A stretch of 64,000 nt of DNA from Georhizobium profundi (GTDB lineage: Bacteria > Pseudomonadota > Alphaproteobacteria > Rhizobiales > Rhizobiaceae). Positions 8,688-17,716 of this stretch are shown piece by piece (the first letter of the stretch is position 1; every line of letters starts with the position of its first letter). Location of the stretch: assembly GCF_003952725.1 (NCBI RefSeq), contig NZ_CP032509.1:3186001-3250000 (forward strand), in the 5' to 3' direction. The notes under the pieces were generated by a model that worked only from the letters and a program-made list of their open reading frames with translations, did not search any database and was not told where the DNA came from. The position numbers and the translations under genes were made by a program.

Positions 8688-9767
8688 TCAGCTGACGAGA
8701 TCGATCATGCGCTCGACGGCAAGGCGTGCGCGAGCGGCTATGACAGGATCCACGGTCACTTCCTCGCGCATGTCGACGAGGCAATCGAGGATCTTCGGCA
8801 GCGTGATGCGCTTCATGTGCGGGCACAGATTGCACGGCTTGACGAATTCGACCCCCGGCACCTCGGCCTCGACATTGGATGCCATCGAGCATTCGGTCAC
8901 AAGCAGTACGCGGCCGGGCAGATTGGTCTTGACGTAATCGATCATGCCCGAGGTCGAACCGGCGAAGTCGGCAACGGCGATGACGTCTGGATGGCATTCA
9001 GGGTGCGCGATGATCTGGATCGACGGATCGGCCTCGCGATAGGCGATCAGTTCTTCCGCCGAGAAGCGCTCATGCACCTCGCAGCGACCTTTCCACGTGA
9101 TGATCTTCTTCTTGGTCTGCTTGGCGACGTTCATCGCCAGATATTCGTCGGGAATGCAGAGAACCGTATCGGACTCCAGGCTCTCGACGACCGCGAGGAC
9201 GTTCGAGGAGGTGCAGCAGATGTCGGTCTCGGCCTTCACGTCGGCAGAGGTGTTCACGTAGGTGACGACCGGCACGCCAGGGTACCGCTCCTTCAGCAGG
9301 CGCACATCGGCGCCCGTGATGGACTCCGACAGCGAGCACCCTGCACGCATGTCCGGGATCAGCACCGTCTTTTCCGGATTGAGCAGCTTCGACGTCTCGG
9401 CCATGAAATGCACGCCGCACTGGACGATGATCTCGGCATCCACCTTCGCCGCCTCGCGCGCCAATTGCAGGCTGTCACCGACGATATCGGCCACGCAGTG
9501 GAAGATCTCCGGCGTCTGGTAGTTGTGGGCCAGGATGACTGCGCCGCGTTCGGCCTTCAGGCGATTGATGGCGTAGACATAGGGCGCGTGGATCGGCCAC
9601 TCGATGGCCGGGATGTGGTGGTTCACCCGGTCGTACAGATGCTCCGTCGCTCTCGCGACTTCCGGCGTGAAGGCGAGCGACGGGCGCTCGGCGACGCCGA
9701 ACCGCTCGGCTGCAGTCGTCGGAAATCCGTCCGTCTTGATGGCGAGTGCTGCGGGTGACATGGGCAC
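8688..9767 (-). CDS. nadA: Quinolinate synthase
   Basis: [4Fe-4S] enzyme of 359 residues that condenses iminoaspartate with dihydroxyacetone phosphate to quinolinate. The cluster Cys candidates are in [18 protein letters not shown] and the C-terminal CNLCPHMKR. Motifs AHNYQTPEI and AHPECHPDV are typical of the family. It faces the LysM gene convergently at its 3' end. A perfect 17-bp palindrome lies 24 bases upstream of its ATG, the expected place for a repressor operator. Confidence 0.97.
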   Translation of the reverse strand: MPMSPAALAIKTDGFPTTAAERFGVAERPSLAFTPEVARATEHLYDRVNHHIPAIEWPIHAPYVYAINRLKAERGAVILAHNYQTPEIFHCVADIVGDSLQLAREAAKVDAEIIVQCGVHFMAETSKLLNPEKTVLIPDMRAGCSLSESITGADVRLLKERYPGVPVVTYVNTSADVKAETDICCTSSNVLAVVESLESDTVLCIPDEYLAMNVAKQTKKKIITWKGRCEVHERFSAEELIAYREADPSIQIIAHPECHPDVIAVADFAGSTSGMIDYVKTNLPGRVLLVTECSMASNVEAEVPGVEFVKPCNLCPHMKRITLPKILDCLVDMREEVTVDPVIAARARLAVERMIDLVS

Positions 9768-9790
9768 ATCCTCCGGTCCCCGGCCGCATA

Positions 9791-9807
9791 ATGCTCAATT
9801 TGAGCAT
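9791..9807. promoter_or_regulatory. Palindromic operator upstream of nadA, probably NadQ site
   Basis: ATGCTCAATTTGAGCAT is a perfect inverted repeat with 8-bp arms (ATGCTCAA/TTGAGCAT) around a single central T. It sits 24 bp upstream of the nadA start in a 278-bp gap. Its position and symmetry fit a dimeric repressor site, and the NadQ-like regulator encoded at 2139-3113 is the obvious candidate. The family assignment of the site is inferred. Confidence 0.7.
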
Positions 9808-10045
9808 AAGGGCGACAAAAAGAAAATCGGCAGCGCCGACAAGAAGCGATTTAGGCGCTCGCCGATCCGAATGCAAGCCGGTGACGCTCCTCGAGCCATT
9901 GCGAAATCATCAATTCGCTTGAAGGTGGCATGTGAAAAAGTCGCTTCCAGCGGCCCTGGCACTGGCCTAAAAGTGTCGAGCGCAATGGCGCATGTCCAAA
10001 CCCGTCACCGCCCGATAGAGCCGTGCGAACCGAGCGGAGCCTTCG

Positions 10046-11287
10046 ATGAGCGACCAAGCCAAGAGCGCGGTGCACAAGCCAGCCGCATTCCCTTGGCTGA
10101 TCATCGCCTCCGGCTGCCTGATCGCCATGATCGGCTTCGGTCCCCGCTCCGTCATGGGCTTTTTCCAGTTGCCCATGCTGCAGGACACCGGCTGGGATCG
10201 AACCACCTTCGGTCTTGCCATGGCGCTGCAGAACCTCTTTTGGGGATTGGGCCAGCCCTTCTTCGGCGCGATCGCCGATAAATACGGCACGTGGCGCGTG
10301 CTGCTCCTTTCCGCGATTCTCTACGCTCTCGGGCTCGTCACCATGGCGACGGCCGATGCGCCGGTCTGGCTGCATATCGGCGGCGGCGTGCTCGTCGGCC
10401 TTGCGGTAGCGGCCGGCTCGTTCGGCGTCATCCTCGCCGCGTTCGCCCGCAATGTGGAACCGCAACAGCGTTCCTTCGCGTTCGGACTCGGCACTGCGGC
10501 CGGTTCGGCCGGCATGTTCGTCTTCGCCCCGATCAGCCAGGGCCTGATCGATTCGCTCGGATGGTCCGACGCGCTGGTGGTGCTGGCGATCATCATGCTC
10601 GCCATTCCCGTGCTTGCCGTGCCGCTACGCGGAAACTCCTCGTCGGGCTCGCAAAAGCAGACTGATGTCGACCAGTCGATCGCCGCCGCTCTGCGCGAGG
10701 CGTTCGGGCACCAGAGCTATCTGCTCTTGACCGCCGGTTTTTTTGTCTGCGGTTTCCAGGTCGCGTTCATTACCGCGCATTTCCCAGCCTATATCGGGGA
10801 TATCGGCGTCGATGCGTCCTACGCCGTAACGGCCATCGCCCTCATCGGCTTTTTCAACATCATCGGCTCGATCGCCTCCGGCATCATCGGCCAGCGCTAT
10901 TCCAAGCCGATCTTCCTGGCGCTGATCTACATCGGCCGGTCGATCGCGGTCACCGCGTTCCTGTTGCTGCCCCAGACGGGCTTTTCAGTGATTGTCTTCT
11001 CGATCGTGATGGGGCTGTTGTGGCTTTCCACCGTGCCCCCGACGAATTCGCTGGTCGCGATCATGTTCGGCACGCGCTATCTCGGCATGCTCGGCGGCAT
11101 CGTATTCTTTTCGCACCAGATCGGCTCGTTCCTCGGCGTCTGGCTGGGCGGTTATCTCTATGACCGCTTCGGCACCTACGATCCGGTTTGGTGGCTCGGC
11201 GTCGCGCTCGGCCTTTTCGCAGCCGTGGTCCATCTGCCGATTGCCGAAAAGCCTGTGGCACGGCCGGTGCTCGCGCCGGCCGAATAG
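10046..11287 (+). CDS. MFS transporter
   Basis: Major facilitator superfamily permease of 413 residues with about 12 hydrophobic segments, a cytoplasmic loop near 205-220 and the loop 2-3 signature GAIADKYGTWR at about 75-85. It resembles the OFA/monocarboxylate branch, but the substrate cannot be read from sequence. The ATG has GGAG six bases upstream. The gene ends six bases before the converging HprK-PqqD gene. The 278-bp region upstream is shared with nadA. Confidence 0.85.
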   Translation: MSDQAKSAVHKPAAFPWLIIASGCLIAMIGFGPRSVMGFFQLPMLQDTGWDRTTFGLAMALQNLFWGLGQPFFGAIADKYGTWRVLLLSAILYALGLVTMATADAPVWLHIGGGVLVGLAVAAGSFGVILAAFARNVEPQQRSFAFGLGTAAGSAGMFVFAPISQGLIDSLGWSDALVVLAIIMLAIPVLAVPLRGNSSSGSQKQTDVDQSIAAALREAFGHQSYLLLTAGFFVCGFQVAFITAHFPAYIGDIGVDASYAVTAIALIGFFNIIGSIASGIIGQRYSKPIFLALIYIGRSIAVTAFLLLPQTGFSVIVFSIVMGLLWLSTVPPTNSLVAIMFGTRYLGMLGGIVFFSHQIGSFLGVWLGGYLYDRFGTYDPVWWLGVALGLFAAVVHLPIAEKPVARPVLAPAE

Positions 11288-11293
11288 GCGTCG

Positions 11294-12523
11294 TCACGCA
11301 CTGACGGCAAGCGGCGGCTCTAGCACGGCAAGACCGGATTTCAGAAACCTGTCGACGGCTGCGGCGAGATCTGCGCGCAGTTGCGCCTCTGGCGTATCAG
11401 GGAACGCTTCCTGGAAGATATCGACGATCGTCTCGACATCGAGCGGTTTGGCAATGAGGTTCCAGAGCGCCAAGCCGACCTGGTTGAGGTGGTGGATGTC
11501 GTTGCTGTCGAGGTCGACGAGGAAGGCCGCTTGGCCCACGACCCGTGCCACCACATGGGGCGCGCGTGCGATCAGCGCCTGACCCGGCTTCGGCGCAAAA
11601 GCGAAATCATCATCGTCTGCGTCTTCATCCGGCTCCGCCGCGCGCGCGATCTGCAAAGCGCGTTGCTCTTGTTCTGGCCAGGAGGCGAAATTTGCCTGGA
11701 GGCAGGTGACCGCGTCGTCCACACGGCTGTAGACCAGACGATAGATGCCGATCGTGCCGACAAGCGCGAGATAGCGGTCGAGGGTCCAGGTGCCGAGACC
11801 GTTTTTCGTGTCCTGCAGCAGCACACGCAACAGGGCCTCGTCGGGTTCGATTGCTTCGATAGATGGCGTGATGTCGCCTTCGCGGCGGTCGAGCAGCACG
11901 AGTGCGCCGAGTTTCGACCGGTCGCCATGGGCAACCGCGAGCTGCGCATCGGCCGCCGGGAGATAGGTGTAGTAGCCGTCGTTCAGCAGGGCATTGGCGG
12001 CGACGTGGATCTTCAGTGTGTCAGGCGCGCTTTCCGGCAGCGGCAGGCGCAGGCGCGGAAGGCAGCCCGATGCGATCGCCTCGAGACGCACGAGGTCTAT
12101 GGGCAGAAGATCGTCGGCGAAAACGCGATGCCCATGAGAGGCGAGAGCCCCTACGAGGGTCGATTTTCCCGCGCGGTTCGTGGCCGGGAAAACCACCAGC
12201 CTGTCCGCGAACTCGACGGCTCCGGCATGCAGGTTGCCGAGGCTGTCGTCGCCATCCACGAAGTCGGCCATCAGTTCGACGATCAGCGAACAAATGGCGC
12301 TTGTGGGTGACGGTTCGATCCGCGGCGTATCCATATAGCGATGGTTGAGAAGAACCGCGTCGGGAGTGCCGGAAACAGTCATCAACGGCTCGCGCGACGA
12401 AAGCTCATCGCACGCGACTTCCGGCCACCCAACCAGCACGCGCTTCACATCGTCGGCGACGAATTCAAGAGGCGAAGCGAACTCGATCGGTCCCGGCAGA
12501 CCCTTCAGACAGAGTGAGCGCAC
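11294..12523 (-). CDS. HprK-related kinase fused to a PqqD-like peptide-binding domain
   Basis: Protein of 409 residues with two parts. Residues about 95-310 resemble HPr kinase: a Walker A at PATNRAGKST (Lys120, Ser121) and the downstream GHRVFADD (Asp137, Asp138), matching the HprK ADD motif. Residues about 320-405 are PqqD-like (FLVDLDSNDIHHLNQVGLALW, then a helical end). PqqD domains bind leader peptides in peptide-modification systems, and HprK homologues phosphorylate the C-terminal Ser of some lasso precursors. GTG 12523 is chosen because GGAGG lies six bases upstream; a TTG at 12535 overlaps that site. It follows the Gly/Ser-rich gene on the same strand. Confidence 0.8.
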   Translation of the reverse strand: MRSLCLKGLPGPIEFASPLEFVADDVKRVLVGWPEVACDELSSREPLMTVSGTPDAVLLNHRYMDTPRIEPSPTSAICSLIVELMADFVDGDDSLGNLHAGAVEFADRLVVFPATNRAGKSTLVGALASHGHRVFADDLLPIDLVRLEAIASGCLPRLRLPLPESAPDTLKIHVAANALLNDGYYTYLPAADAQLAVAHGDRSKLGALVLLDRREGDITPSIEAIEPDEALLRVLLQDTKNGLGTWTLDRYLALVGTIGIYRLVYSRVDDAVTCLQANFASWPEQEQRALQIARAAEPDEDADDDDFAFAPKPGQALIARAPHVVARVVGQAAFLVDLDSNDIHHLNQVGLALWNLIAKPLDVETIVDIFQEAFPDTPEAQLRADLAAAVDRFLKSGLAVLEPPLAVSA

Positions 12524-12560
12524 CGCGACCTCCAAAACTGCATGTACATTAGCATAAGCG

Positions 12561-12587
12561 AAAAAGCGTCGCCCGAACAGGCGACGC
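12561..12587 (-). terminator. Intrinsic terminator between the Gly/Ser-rich gene and the kinase gene
   Basis: Minus strand: GCGTCGCC, loop TGTTCG, GGCGACGC, then TTTTT. The 8-bp stem is perfect. It begins 20 bases after the Gly/Ser-rich gene stop and ends 38 bases before the kinase start, so the kinase would be expressed only by read-through or from a separate promoter. Confidence 0.85.
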
Positions 12588-12606
12588 CTCCTTCATTCTG
12601 GAAAAC

Positions 12607-12981
12607 TTACCAGCGCATATCGTCGCGCATGCCGCGGAAGAAGCCACCGAGATTCTGCGGACCACGACGGCCCGACCCGCTGCGGCCACCCCAGTTGCCA
12701 CGGCCGCCAGAGCCACGCGATCCGCGGGAACCGCCACGTCCACCAGAACCGCCACGTCCACCCGAACCGCCGCGGCCACCAGAGCCACCGCCCGAACCAC
12801 CGCCCGAGCCACCGCCTGAACCGCCAGAGGCGCGTGCTTCACGGATGCTCAGAAGTGTTGGTGCGACGTAAGCGGCAGCAGCGGTGAGGCCGAGCATTGC
12901 GAGCATTTTCCGGCGGCCGACATTGGGCTGATCGTCTTCGACCGCTGCAGCAACCTTGCCATTCGTGTTTTGATCCGACAT
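12607..12981 (-). CDS. Small Gly/Ser/Arg-rich exported protein with Tat-like leader
   Basis: Protein of 124 residues with unusual composition. Residues 1-51 form a leader with twin arginine (VGRRKMLAML, Arg23-Arg24), a hydrophobic stretch to about 45 and an Ala-Arg-Ala cleavage site (49-51). The mature part (52-124) is low-complexity: five Ser-Gly2-3 units, then Arg-Gly-Gly-Ser-Gly-Gly repeats, then an Arg/Trp-rich tail ending FFRGMRDDMRW. It holds about 12 serines. The second of two close ATGs (12981) is chosen because AGGAG is six bases upstream. No known family was recognised. A terminator and the HprK-PqqD gene follow, suggesting a substrate-modifier pair. Confidence 0.75.
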   Translation of the reverse strand: MSDQNTNGKVAAAVEDDQPNVGRRKMLAMLGLTAAAAYVAPTLLSIREARASGGSGGGSGGGSGGGSGGRGGSGGRGGSGGRGGSRGSRGSGGRGNWGGRSGSGRRGPQNLGGFFRGMRDDMRW

Positions 12982-13170
12982 TGTCATCTCCTATCGTTTT
13001 TCGCAGTGTTGCCCGGTGTCGTTGGGGTCGCCCTGAGAAGCCTGTCCCCCGCGTCGCCGCGGCATACTGGGAAAACGGAAGATCAGGCCGGCTATTCCCG
13101 GCCAGCGCAAAAAAGCGCCGATTTTCTCATAAGCCCTTGTTCTCGTTTCAAATTTATTTCGACGCTCGGT

Positions 13171-13917
13171 TCAGTCCGACGGGTTTGCCGCGCGCGCTGC
13201 CTTCAATGCGGCCTGGATGAACCCCTCGCGCGCCTCGGGCGGCTTCAGCCTGCGCGGCCCGTAAATGTCGCGATCGAGGAAATACCCCGTCATTCGAAAT
13301 GCTTCGGCGAGCGTGACCTCATCGGCTGCCGCAGCGCCCTGCCGTGCGAGAAAATCCGGGTAGGAAAACAGGCGGTCCGCCCAGCCCTGCCCGACCGTGC
13401 GCGACACGGCGCGGCCGGTCTTCGGCGATACGAATGCGAGGTCGGCAGTCGTTCCGGTGACCGCGCAAGCCGAGAGATCGAGGCCAAAGCCCAGCTCGTC
13501 CAGCATGGCCAGCTCGAACCGGGCAAAGAGCTCGCCCGCTTCGTGCGGCGCATGCAGGCTGTCGAGAATGATGTCGAGCGCGTTGTAAAGCCGCAGATGC
13601 GGGTCACGCTCGGGAAGTAGGCGCAACAGCGCAGCCATCGCCTGGACGCCGTATACGGATGTCGCCGATTCCATCAGCCGCGCCGCCCTCAGCGACACGG
13701 GCTCTACCTGAAACTGGCCGAGATGCTCGTCGAGGCGCGCGCGCCAGGTCACTTCGACGCGGTTGCCTGGCTGCAGCACGGGCTGCATGCGCCTGGACCG
13801 ACCGCCGCGCACCATGCCGAGATGACGGCCACGCGTCTGCGTCATCACCTCGGCAATGACACTCGTCTCACCGTGCCGGCGCACGCCCAGAACGATGGCC
13901 TGATCCTGCCACTCCAT
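13171..13917 (-). CDS. recO: DNA repair protein RecO
   Basis: Recombination mediator that helps load RecA through the RecFOR pathway, 248 residues. The N-terminal OB fold opens [17 protein letters not shown] and continues with [12 protein letters not shown]; the C-terminal helical part follows ([17 protein letters not shown]). It is the last gene of the acpS-lepB-rnc-era-recO series, 67 bases after era. The 189-bp gap after it carries a 6-bp GC hairpin at 13086-13103 and presumably the promoter of the Gly/Ser-rich gene. Confidence 0.95.
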   Translation of the reverse strand: MEWQDQAIVLGVRRHGETSVIAEVMTQTRGRHLGMVRGGRSRRMQPVLQPGNRVEVTWRARLDEHLGQFQVEPVSLRAARLMESATSVYGVQAMAALLRLLPERDPHLRLYNALDIILDSLHAPHEAGELFARFELAMLDELGFGLDLSACAVTGTTADLAFVSPKTGRAVSRTVGQGWADRLFSYPDFLARQGAAAADEVTLAEAFRMTGYFLDRDIYGPRRLKPPEAREGFIQAALKAARAANPSD

Positions 13918-13984
13918 GGCGTGAGCGGTTCCTCACTCGGAAAGATGCCGGGCAACACCGGCGATGGTAGAAGAGGTCGGGAGG

Positions 13985-14926
13985 TCAGCTTGGGAATTCA
14001 AGACCGATCTCGCGGTAGCGCTCGGGATCGTCGCCCCAGTTCTCGCGCACCTTCACGAACAGAAACAAATGCACCTTCTGATCGAGGATGCCGCCGATTT
14101 CCTTGCGGGCGGACTGGCCGATCGACTTGACCGTCTCGCCGCCCTTCCCGAGCACGATCTTCTTCTGGCTGTCGCGCTCGACATAAATGACCTGCTCGAT
14201 GCGCACGCTGCCATCGGGTTTCTCTTCCCAGCCTTCCGTCTCCACGTGGGAGGAATAGGGAAGCTCCTGGTGCAGCCTCAGGTACAGCTTCTCGCGGGTT
14301 ATCTCGGCTGCCAGCTGGCGCATTGGGAGATCGGAAATCTGGTCCTCCGGATAATACCAGGGCCCCTCGGGCAGCGCGTCTGCCAGAAACTTCAGCACGT
14401 CCTTGCAGCCGGAACCGCCAAGCGCGGAAATCATGAAGGTCTCGTCGAACTGCACCACCGCGTTGGCGGCAGCCGCCAGCTCCAGCAGCTTTTCGCGCTT
14501 CACCTGATCGATCTTGTTCAGGATCAGGATCTTGCGATGATGAATATCCTTCATGCCCTCGAGGATAGTGGCCGCATCGCCTACAATGCCTCTCTCGGCA
14601 TCGATCATGAACAGGACGATGTCGGCATCCTTGGCATTGCCCCATGCGGTCGTGACCATGGCACGGTCGAGCCGGCGCCGTGGCTTGAAGATGCCCGGCG
14701 TGTCCACGAACACAATTTGAGTGACGCCCTCGATGACGATGCCGCGCACGATGGCGCGCGTCGTCTGGACCTTGTGGCTGACGATCGACACCTTGGCGCC
14801 GACCAGTTGATTCAGCAAAGTCGACTTGCCAGCATTGGGCGCACCGATGAGCGCCACGAAGCCGGAACGCGTCGCTGCCGGGGGCGTCCCGCTTTCGGCA
14901 ACCCGCTCGTCGATCTCTTCGCTCAT
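13985..14926 (-). CDS. era: GTPase Era
   Basis: Ribosome-assembly GTPase, 313 residues, acting on 16S rRNA of the small subunit. The G1 loop GAPNAGKST (28-36, Lys34), the G3 motif DTPG, the G4 motif NKID and the C-terminal KH domain with VLGKGGETVKSIG are present. It starts 13 bases after the rnc stop, as usual for rnc-era pairs. Confidence 0.97.
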   Translation of the reverse strand: MSEEIDERVAESGTPPAATRSGFVALIGAPNAGKSTLLNQLVGAKVSIVSHKVQTTRAIVRGIVIEGVTQIVFVDTPGIFKPRRRLDRAMVTTAWGNAKDADIVLFMIDAERGIVGDAATILEGMKDIHHRKILILNKIDQVKREKLLELAAAANAVVQFDETFMISALGGSGCKDVLKFLADALPEGPWYYPEDQISDLPMRQLAAEITREKLYLRLHQELPYSSHVETEGWEEKPDGSVRIEQVIYVERDSQKKIVLGKGGETVKSIGQSARKEIGGILDQKVHLFLFVKVRENWGDDPERYREIGLEFPS

Positions 14927-14939
14927 GGATAGTTCTTCC

Positions 14940-15656
14940 TTATGATTTTTGTGGCCAGACGCCTTCGCGTTCCAGCATGCGCGTGGCCGCTTCCTGTTCA
15001 GCCGTGCGTTTCGATCTGCTTACACCCGTTTCGGGCTCAAGTCCCTCAATCTCGACACGGACCGTGAATTGCGGATCGTGATCCGGCCCCGATCGATCCA
15101 AAATGCGGTAGAGCGGGGTCGAGCCCGAGCGCGCGTGGGACCATTCCTGCAGTTCCGTCTTCGCGTCGCGACGCGCGGCGTTCTCGCGCCGTGCACGCTC
15201 GCCCCACAGCCTCTCGATGAAGGCGCGCGCCGGCTCAAGTCCGCCATCGAGATAGATCGCCGCAATCAGGGACTCGATGACGTCGGCGCGCACGCTTGCC
15301 ATGCGCTTGCCCTTCACCGACTTGATGTCGCTGCCGGTACGGATGAACTCGTGCAGTTCCAGATCGTCGGCGACGGCTGCGCAGGTCTGCGCGCTCACCA
15401 GCTGATTGAGACGCACGGAAAGCTCGCCCTCCGCCGCCGAGCGGAAAGCCGTGAACAGCATCTCGGCCACGCAAAGCCCGAGCACGCGGTCGCCCAGAAA
15501 TTCCAGCCGCTCGTAATTGGCGGGCTTGCCCGATTTTCCGGCCAACGAGCTGGAATGGGTCAATGCCCGCTCCAGCCGTTCGGGCTCGGCGAACCTGTAG
15601 CCGATCCGGTCTTCGAGACGTTCGATCTCGCCTTTGGACAGCGCCTTCGATTTCAT
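14940..15656 (-). CDS. rnc: Ribonuclease III
   Basis: Double-strand-specific endoribonuclease for rRNA processing, 238 residues. The RNase III signature ERLEFLGDRVLGL is intact, and a C-terminal double-stranded RNA-binding domain ends in RSKRTAEQEAATRML. It starts 16 bases after the lepB stop. Confidence 0.97.
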   Translation of the reverse strand: MKSKALSKGEIERLEDRIGYRFAEPERLERALTHSSSLAGKSGKPANYERLEFLGDRVLGLCVAEMLFTAFRSAAEGELSVRLNQLVSAQTCAAVADDLELHEFIRTGSDIKSVKGKRMASVRADVIESLIAAIYLDGGLEPARAFIERLWGERARRENAARRDAKTELQEWSHARSGSTPLYRILDRSGPDHDPQFTVRVEIEGLEPETGVSRSKRTAEQEAATRMLEREGVWPQKS

Positions 15657-15672
15657 GGCGCGGGCCTGAGGA

Positions 15673-16428
15673 TCATTGCTGCGCGGACTGGAAGAGGCGG
15701 TCGAACCTCAGATCGCTCGGCCAGTTCCAGAGCTCCAGAGGCGACGTGCCGGCATCCATGGAGAAGAAGATGATGTTGGCGCGGCCGACGAAATTCTCGA
15801 ACGGCACGAAGCCGACTTCGAAGCGGCTGTCGGCGGAGTTGTCGCGATTGTCGCCCATCATGAAGTAATGGCCGGGAGGCACGAGGAACTCGCGCGTGTT
15901 GTCTCCGGGCGAATTCGGCGTGAGATCGAGCGTGTTGTAGGAGACGCCGTTTGGCAGTGTCTCGCGATAAAGCGGCACTTCCTCGCCGCGGTCATAGCGC
16001 CCTTCCGGCCGATAGGTGCCCACCTGCTCGCGTTCGACAGCCTCGTCATTGATGAAGAGGACGCCGTTGCGCATCTGAACCGTGTCACCCGGCAGGCCGA
16101 TCACGCGCTTGATGTAGTCGAGATCGGGATTGGGCGGATAGCGGAACACCGCGACATCGCCACGCTCGGGCTCGGCACCCCAGATGCGGCCTTCGAAGAG
16201 GTCCGGGGACAGCGGGAGCGAGTATTTCGAGTAGCCATAGGCGTATTTGGAAACGAAAAGATAATCGCCGACGAGCAACGTCGGCATCATGGAACCGGAC
16301 GGAATCGAAAAGGGCTGAAACAGCAGCGTGCGGATGACGAGCGCCAGAGCCAGCGCTTGGAGGATGACCTTGATGTTCTCGCCAAGGGCGCCGGATTTTT
16401 GTTTCTTGCCAGTGTCGGACACGCTCAT
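15673..16428 (-). CDS. lepB: Signal peptidase I
   Basis: Inner-membrane serine protease of 251 residues that removes Sec signal peptides. One N-terminal transmembrane helix (about 21-38) precedes the catalytic PSGSMMPTL with Ser46 and the general base Lys107 in DYIKRVIGLPGD. The C-terminal GDNRDNSADSR box is complete. It belongs to the acpS-lepB-rnc-era-recO series; the 200-bp gap upstream, after acpS, shows no gene. Confidence 0.97.
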   Translation of the reverse strand: MSVSDTGKKQKSGALGENIKVILQALALALVIRTLLFQPFSIPSGSMMPTLLVGDYLFVSKYAYGYSKYSLPLSPDLFEGRIWGAEPERGDVAVFRYPPNPDLDYIKRVIGLPGDTVQMRNGVLFINDEAVEREQVGTYRPEGRYDRGEEVPLYRETLPNGVSYNTLDLTPNSPGDNTREFLVPPGHYFMMGDNRDNSADSRFEVGFVPFENFVGRANIIFFSMDAGTSPLELWNWPSDLRFDRLFQSAQQ

Positions 16429-16628
16429 CGGTTCCCCTGGACCGCACCTCCAGCAACGTGGAACCGGTCAATATCTTTCAATTCCCGACAAGTGCCCGCA
16501 TAAAGCTCAAGGCTTGTCGCGCACAGGCGGCGTGGCGGCTGCTCAAGTGCCTCCGGGCGACTTCTTTAACCTCTTCGCTTGAGACCGGCAACAAAGCGAT
16601 GCAGGCTTCGCGGCAGCATGTCGCGGGC

Positions 16629-17033
16629 CTAACTGCCGGAAGGGCGGGCTTCGATGACCACGAAGGCCTGTGCGAGAGGGTAGTCGTCGGTGATGGTCAG
16701 GTGAACGACGGGTTCGTGACCTTCCGGCAGAAGATCGGCAAGACGTTTGGCAGCGCCGCCCAGCAATTCCATCGTCGGCTTGCCGCCCGGCAAGTTCACC
16801 ACGCCCATTTCCCGCCAGTTCACGCCCATAGAAAGCCCGGTACCGAGTGCCTTCGAGCAAGCCTCCTTGGCGGCAAAGCGCTTCGCGTAGGAAGCTGCAC
16901 GCTCCTTCCGGCGCTCGGAACGGACCTGCTCCACCTCGGTGAAGCAACGCTGGACGAACCTGTCGCCGAAACGTTCGAGTGTCTTTTCGATCCGACGGAT
17001 GTCGATCAGGTCGCTGCCGATGCCAACGATCAC
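16629..17033 (-). CDS. acpS: Holo-[acyl-carrier-protein] synthase
   Basis: Transfers 4'-phosphopantetheine from CoA to acyl carrier proteins, 134 residues. The Mg-binding motifs are [13 protein letters not shown] (Asp8) and [15 protein letters not shown]. The start is GTG and overlaps the stop of the DUF2062 gene (GTGA). AcpS or a Sfp-type enzyme elsewhere would be needed to activate Ser2420 of the RkpA-like synthase in this window. Confidence 0.95.
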   Translation of the reverse strand: MIVGIGSDLIDIRRIEKTLERFGDRFVQRCFTEVEQVRSERRKERAASYAKRFAAKEACSKALGTGLSMGVNWREMGVVNLPGGKPTMELLGGAAKRLADLLPEGHEPVVHLTITDDYPLAQAFVVIEARPSGS

Positions 17034-17620
17034 AGAGGCGCTCCTGCCGTCGAACGCGCACTCGCCCGCGCCTCAGCCTTTTCGGCGAGCACGCGCTTGC
17101 GACGCTTCTGAAAGGCGCGAACGCTGTAGAAGGTCAGCCCATAGAAAAAGAGGCCCGATACGAACGCCGGTGGGATGCTTCCGATCAGCATGGGTTTGAG
17201 GATCGGCTGCCAGAGATGGGCCCAATCGATACGGCTCAAGAGATCACCGAGATTGATCGAGACATGCTCGACCTCCTGCTTGCCGCGATCGAGGATGATG
17301 TGACCGAGCTTGAATGTGGACGCCCAGATGAAGGGAAAGGTCAGCGGATTGCCGAACGCCGTGCCGATGCCAGCGGCGATCATGTTGCCGGCGAAAACAT
17401 AGGCGAGCGCGAAGGACAGCACGAAGTGGAAGCCGATCAGCGGTGTCCAGGAGGCGATGACGCCTGCTGCGACACCGGCTGCAATGGCGTGCGGCGTCGC
17501 GTTCAGCCGAAGCACGCGCTTGCCGAGATAGCGCATGGAGCGGGCGAAGGACTTCTGCGGCCATACGAACAGGCGCAACCGTTCCAAAAGGCTGAGCTTC
17601 TTGCGTCTACGAAAGAGCAT
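17030..17620 (-). CDS. DUF2062 membrane protein
   Basis: Protein of 196 residues with a basic N terminus ([21 protein letters not shown]) and about three hydrophobic segments, including [21 protein letters not shown], which matches DUF2062. Function unknown. It is coupled to acpS by a four-base overlap. In several rhizobia pdxJ occupies this place, so this order is a local variant. Confidence 0.85.
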   Translation of the reverse strand: MLFRRRKKLSLLERLRLFVWPQKSFARSMRYLGKRVLRLNATPHAIAAGVAAGVIASWTPLIGFHFVLSFALAYVFAGNMIAAGIGTAFGNPLTFPFIWASTFKLGHIILDRGKQEVEHVSINLGDLLSRIDWAHLWQPILKPMLIGSIPPAFVSGLFFYGLTFYSVRAFQKRRKRVLAEKAEARASARSTAGAPL

Positions 17621-17716
17621 GTGGCGTCTTGAAGTCCCTATGCATGGCTTCTTGCACCAATGCCATGCCGCTGTCCGACCTCGCGGCAGCTGCTTCCTGA
17701 AAGGAAGCGCGCACCG

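Noticed and set aside
9851..9931. A 26-codon minus-strand frame between nadA and the MFS gene
   Set aside because: The peptide looks protein-like at its end, but there is no ribosome-binding site and no supporting context.
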